NCBI GenBank assembly: GCA_031409855.1
Contig: JANNYA010000226.1
Span: 1 to 64,000, forward strand
Source: JANNYA01 sp031409855
GTDB taxonomy: Bacteria > Pseudomonadota > Gammaproteobacteria > Xanthomonadales > SZUA-5
DNA length: 64,000 nucleotides
Reading direction: 5' to 3'
The notes beneath the pieces were generated by a model, which made no database searches, was not told the DNA's origin, and saw only the letters and a program-made list of their open reading frames with translations. This document shows positions 63,101 through 64,000 of this stretch, piece after piece. The translations under genes were made by a program, and so were the position numbers. Position 1 is the stretch's first letter; each line of letters opens with the position of its first letter.

Positions 63101-63906
63101 TAATCATCCGCTGTGCCCTGCACGCCATCTAGCCCTGCCCGGGTGAAGCGCAAAGTGGCCAAATCATCATGTTGCAGATGCCGTTGCGCCTCATCGGCGC
63201 CTGCGCCCTGCTGCATAACCGCCTCAGCATTCGCAAAGCCCAGCGCTGCCAGCACTTGCTGGCCGGCATTGGCGGCGTACAGGTGGCCTGCGGGCAAAAA
63301 GCTCAAGCTGCGCGCATACGTCGACTCATCAATAATGCTTGGCAGCAGGCCAGGATTATTGACACCCTTGCCATACCAGTGCAGGTTTTGATCGTCACCG
63401 CGAACATCGTCACTGGAGCCGTGTAGGCCATCCACACCTGCGCCTTGGTCAAACACATTGTTCGGGCCATTCGCGCTTTTCGTGCCGTCGTTCAACGGGC
63501 TTGGCAAACCCGATTCACTGGCGTGATTCGGATGCGCCAAGCCTTGCCCGTGCAGCATTTCGTGCAGCAGCACCGATTCGAAATCATACTGGCCGCTTGG
63601 CACGTCGGTTTGCGCGCTGAGGGCTTTGGTTTGCTCAGCCAATGATCGAAAGCGATTAATGGTGGCAATCGCTTTGAGCAATGCTGGCTCTGCTGACTCA
63701 GCCAAAGCCTGATTCGCGCCTATATCCAAACACACGCGAATCGAGCTTAGCTCGCCACCGTTGCCGTCAAAGTTGTGCGGATGCGTGCGAATATCGGGAA
63801 AGCTTTCGTCAGCCACCACATAAGCACCCGGGCTGCAAATACTCGGCAGCGCTAAGGCGACGCTCAGCAGGCTCAGTTTACAGAACTGACTGATTACGCG
63901 GCTCAT
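54172..63906 (-). CDS. Giant exported protein: metzincin-like N-terminus, PD40 and YVTN propellers, C-terminal gingipain-like C25 peptidase
   Basis: Protein of 3244 aa. The signal peptide ends near SICSPGAYVVA. An N-terminal zinc-type motif HEMLHGQGLAHP (His115, Glu116, His119, His125) is the metzincin HExxHxxGxxH pattern. Ig-like bacterial repeats (about 350-760) are followed by 14 PD40-like repeats of the type SADGRFVAFSS...DVFVKD (about 775-1575), a further Ig-like repeat and a fibronectin-III-like domain (about 1680-1755), YVTN-type propeller repeats (about 1770-2050), and a long unassigned part. A caspase-like C25 (gingipain) domain closes the chain (about 2900-3244) with His3107 in YLGHSS and Cys3141 in WGCWNS. 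An LMRNSFE motif lies inside at 2824-2830. ATG 63906 is coupled to an upstream gene by ATGA. Confidence 0.85.
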   Translation of the reverse strand: MSRVISQFCKLSLLSVALALPSICSPGAYVVADESFPDIRTHPHNFDGNGGELSSIRVCLDIGANQALAESAEPALLKAIATINRFRSLAEQTKALSAQTDVPSGQYDFESVLLHEMLHGQGLAHPNHASESGLPSPLNDGTKSANGPNNVFDQGAGVDGLHGSSDDVRGDDQNLHWYGKGVNNPGLLPSIIDESTYARSLSFLPAGHLYAANAGQQVLAALGFANAEAVMQQGAGADEAQRHLQHDDLATLRFTRAGLDGVQGTADDYRTLLVYRGRVVNPQGVACSIAVRFDNSTGFATTSLGSFRLSTATPNHWALFEARIRFNPAVNWYMSPGPNTVTTIISDLPDSSSLLAPITVRAQVVKTAGNPIAALPKGLVEVRDGPRHEATTAFCTMTLLGTPGEIGECILTPLRTGNKTLVADYLGYGGFDGGSDSETHISTGAVEFSAINDTPDPSVNGAPITLSWTLAPPAGNPAASATGTVTVKEAVDCASAPIDPAHQCTVTLPGNSCAISFNSVGNKTLQLCYSGDGAHPAAMASTSHLVNAGRATTTSISSNLPNPSLPLAPVVVQLNVRETPDLGDFPSGAVQVLDGPASDPLTARCSVALVGTAAEVGSCTLQPLRAGTRSLTASYSASGIWAASQVSATQAVANFAIVRNMPATSRLRQGVHITVDLDVSSFLSTPAPTGTITVSDGVDQCLIVLPANQCFWSASTSGARNLIANWPGDANYAPRTSIPVVQTVLPESYPVLISNPRLGYSESNGASVNNALSLSGDGRFVVFASSASDLVLNDSNALRDIFIRDQRSGLVRRISTSAGGLQSDGASAEPVISANGRFVAFSSLASNLVSGDTNNVVDVFVKDLSDGSIVRATLKSNGNQDSTPNTGAGFDQLAPSLSADGRFVAFQTGGQLLPSDTSIHNDIYVRDLLGNTLDIVSSNSADVLGDFRSFNPVLSADGRYVAFQSQAFNFYVGDSNDTVDIFRKDRLTRAIQIVSVDAAGVGGANPTDPSFGRPAISADGRYVAFSSLNRRLVVNDVNNNYDVFLKDMNTGAIAMVSTNSTGVYGVAGSQLASMSSDARYIAFYSSANNLVPGDTNVLSDIFLKDRQTNATTRINVLANGTQTLSGLSEFPAISADGRFISYQSAATDLVANDSNAQVDIFVRDRLSVASVRASAANPGARSEGASMDASISRDGRFVSYSSASSTLINGDTNLSSDVFLTDRNDGSNIRISQSASAVAANAASDFPTVSGDGLSVVFRSTASNLVASDGNGAFDVFVKQRVTGTIDLVSSSSAGTQISSTALRAGTSISSDGNLVIFHSADSTLVAGDNNLREDVFLKNRSTNATTIISTNAAGGLGDGNNLSAQISDDASRVAFVSESTNLIASDSNGVRDIYVKTLSDGTLVRVSISTLGAQANAASDSPALSHDGRFVAFSSAASNLVAGDSNGVTDIFVRDLTLNTTTRVSTDAGGAEGLGGDCSAPSISSNGRNLGFVCAMTNLVSGDSNGLADAFVKDQVTGTIARGSMTELGTQANALSTMSARAISDTGELVFSSDSSNLIAANNDALSDVFLNRYTLSAPIATTNTIITHAPNPSPRDQAYLVQAEVLPSSGNAPTTGSMRISDGTDFCEGTMTNGTGLGQCLLTPTTVGAKTLTATFSGDLRHGASVSPAVIHTVLPIVPRAPNIGTATAGNGEVRLSFIAPSDNGGAAIIGYTVTCGASSIFSNTAPVTVTGLANGVPVSCTVIARNSVGDSVASQASNSVTPGGQTLVGPFAYVPRNNTGQMAVLDLGTNSITHSISGGAGIGAAVAPNGLRAYAIDQASNSVKVINTATKTLITSIAVGAGPWSGVVSANSTRLYVSNRNASTVSVIDTASNTVLATFGVAAAPTGLAVTPDGSKLYVGSANTTNVSVVSLPGNVVTQVNVATTSHALAISPDGSRVYFVNGQATGRLTALNTATDTIVGSASIGNTPLAVNVSSDGTRIYASNFNGLSVSQIDAASLSVLATGSTGGKALGVDIHPNGSRVYVGNNNGTMTVLETLGMTTVATINMGGEATDLVYAIGNFIARTSTPPVSRKLAVGAITLPATGAGANAATRVFFPQPFSATPIVIVQPDNTDADPKAVRLSNINASSFDVSQVEPQGCAGCTGAGGTMSVHWLAALPGSYRLPNDVAMRGLAPNVPGTGVLVKVGSVLSSASQRATTFGGFAGYPTAGWETVNFPTLAGFDFSATPVVLSTLQSWGLPNEGSNLNVPALPGIPALNGVSRIWLTTAIRNASSSGFEAALESSSSDDTGGTIPGLLNPETIGYIAIESGVSTQLAVSGGSLVGLATSASISSANVVNGSCSIIDLAFPAGTATVAANLRGFAGLMSRGEDDGGWLRRCALGNASGTNVSMTVRVDEDADLSSDRSHTTLETVGTAIFGGEFATTPVSLAFVNTTRSGTQLNVQFGSATEAGHLGYRLWGRADSTKDWRALHEDLIVNRTGDGMSAKSYQRTVEAAGITEIRLEDIDLTGVSRFHPEIKPDANGAASVGAPALDQPLNWAAIRASNAATPVRSARGTAATSVLASVRKTGIQRVSFAQMSAAGFASGVNTGEIAVIENSVPVPRFVDCLSATFGPGCSVEWLASTRPSLYGSERVYEIKHDAAAAQNVGSGAVVDGAVLARTVSAEIKQAPNREYTFSAPGNDPWFDQRLVATTAPVALTRSFSLPARTVGAVNLKVNLWGGLDYPGNTPDHSVALLLNGETIAERRFDGLSLQTITLSLSAAQLQANNTLTLRVLGDTGYAADVVLLDGFSVSYTRSTSMSDGELAFGSFSANSAGDALMRNSFESVSGFALTGINTASTIWSQVDGTIKRDQVAANAALDLRVSAAYVSDLAHLQTPALAPAAAPQIDFAPVDYLIVTHPLFEAELAPIIALQQSRGYSVKVMRTDAIYAASSAHQRSPQAIREAIAQVNPKFVLLVGGDSYDYDDNLGAGSQSYLPTFYRVASLIVRFAASDALFADANSDGIPERALGRIPARTVEELRRAISSIVQRGDTPAAKFFASAGGSNASEHFAVHSRALLSYLRQNQTVEFGLSDEIGINDARISAKAALAGGSDWINYLGHSSPNRWAAQNLLDTTQLASLQRSGLPAIVSQWGCWNSYFVMPNLDTMSHALMLRSNQLAAAVIGSTSLAEDASHLALGTRFFDLIEDGRIDDRGGVAINTLGESLQAAKADLATNAPEHMESNYSITLFGDPAMRVR

Positions 63907-64000
63907 GGCGCACTCACTTTCACAGCGTCAGCCCGCGTTTCTAAGGCCAGCAGCGCCTGCACCATCACACTCATCGCCTGCAAATCGGCGTTATCGGGCT
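63903..64000 (-). CDS. 3' end of a gene upstream of the giant protein (partial)
   Basis: Open frame running off the window end. The last 31 residues read PDNADLQAMSV...ALLALETRADAVKVSAP, then TGA at 63903-63905, which overlaps the giant gene's ATG (ATGA, 63903-63906). The hydrophobic/helical fragment is too short to assign. The overlap indicates that the two proteins are made from one message, so this gene probably serves the giant protein's function. Confidence 0.6.
   Translation of the reverse strand, partial: PDNADLQAMSVMVQALLALETRADAVKVSAP

Overview
The window is chromosomal DNA of a Gram-negative bacterium, most likely a gammaproteobacterium near the Xanthomonadales (Lysobacter/Rhodanobacter/Dokdonella-type relatives). 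The reasons are: the tail of an aryl-polyene (APE) pigment cluster; the gammaproteobacterial rsmI / lpoA-yraN divergent pair with an epmA-type EF-P lysine ligase next to it; a fused rlmKL; and large exported proteins, one ending in an NGFE tail of the kind I associate with that group. This placement is inference. Genes are densely packed on both strands and no gene-free stretch exceeds about 255 bases. No rRNA, tRNA, CRISPR array, transposase or phage gene was seen.

Layout. 1-4304: 3' end of an APE operon (DUF3261 lipoprotein, then ApeO, ApeP, ApeQ and ApeR-type enzymes, mostly with ATGA overlaps), opening inside a 48-base palindromic repeat. 4337-10840: a small periplasmic protein, a nested inverted-repeat element, an AlbA/Schlafen-type regulator, an S9 lipoprotein peptidase, an NAD-dependent epimerase/reductase, and a WGR plus SPOR-like pair. 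10851-12654: hemE behind a duplicated start region, then a DUF2461 gene. 12674-15935: an AT-richer three-gene cassette (beta-class DNA methyltransferase, DUF262 protein, HEPN-like protein) that looks like a horizontally acquired defence module. 15938-18223: fused alpha+beta 2-oxoacid dehydrogenase E1. 18417-31471: an exported HEAT-like protein, a DUF11 autotransporter, an exported Sel1/coiled-coil/caspase-like protein, a membrane Ser/Thr kinase with a C-terminal FGE-sulfatase domain, an FHA membrane protein, and an AcuI/YhdH oxidoreductase.

31499-37339: a beta-propeller diguanylate cyclase and a DUF2157/DUF4401/GDYXXLXY membrane operon. 37525-46756: housekeeping (rlmKL, alpha/beta hydrolase, yggT, proC, rsmI, lpoA, yraN, epmA). 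46816-64000: three very large minus-strand genes: an exported repeat protein with a choice-of-anchor U type tail ending NGFE, a 1427-residue HTH-kinase-STAND ATPase-TPR signalling protein, and a 3244-residue exported protein combining a metzincin-type zinc motif, 14 PD40-like repeats, a YVTN propeller and a C-terminal gingipain-like (C25) peptidase. The giant gene is coupled by an ATGA overlap to a gene running off the window end.

Working together: the APE enzymes build a cell-surface polyene. The kinase and FHA genes are adjacent and probably form a phospho-signalling pair beside a surface autotransporter and a caspase-like exported protein. The strongest candidates for an undescribed system are the methyltransferase-DUF262-HEPN cassette and the giant two-protease protein with its coupled upstream partner.
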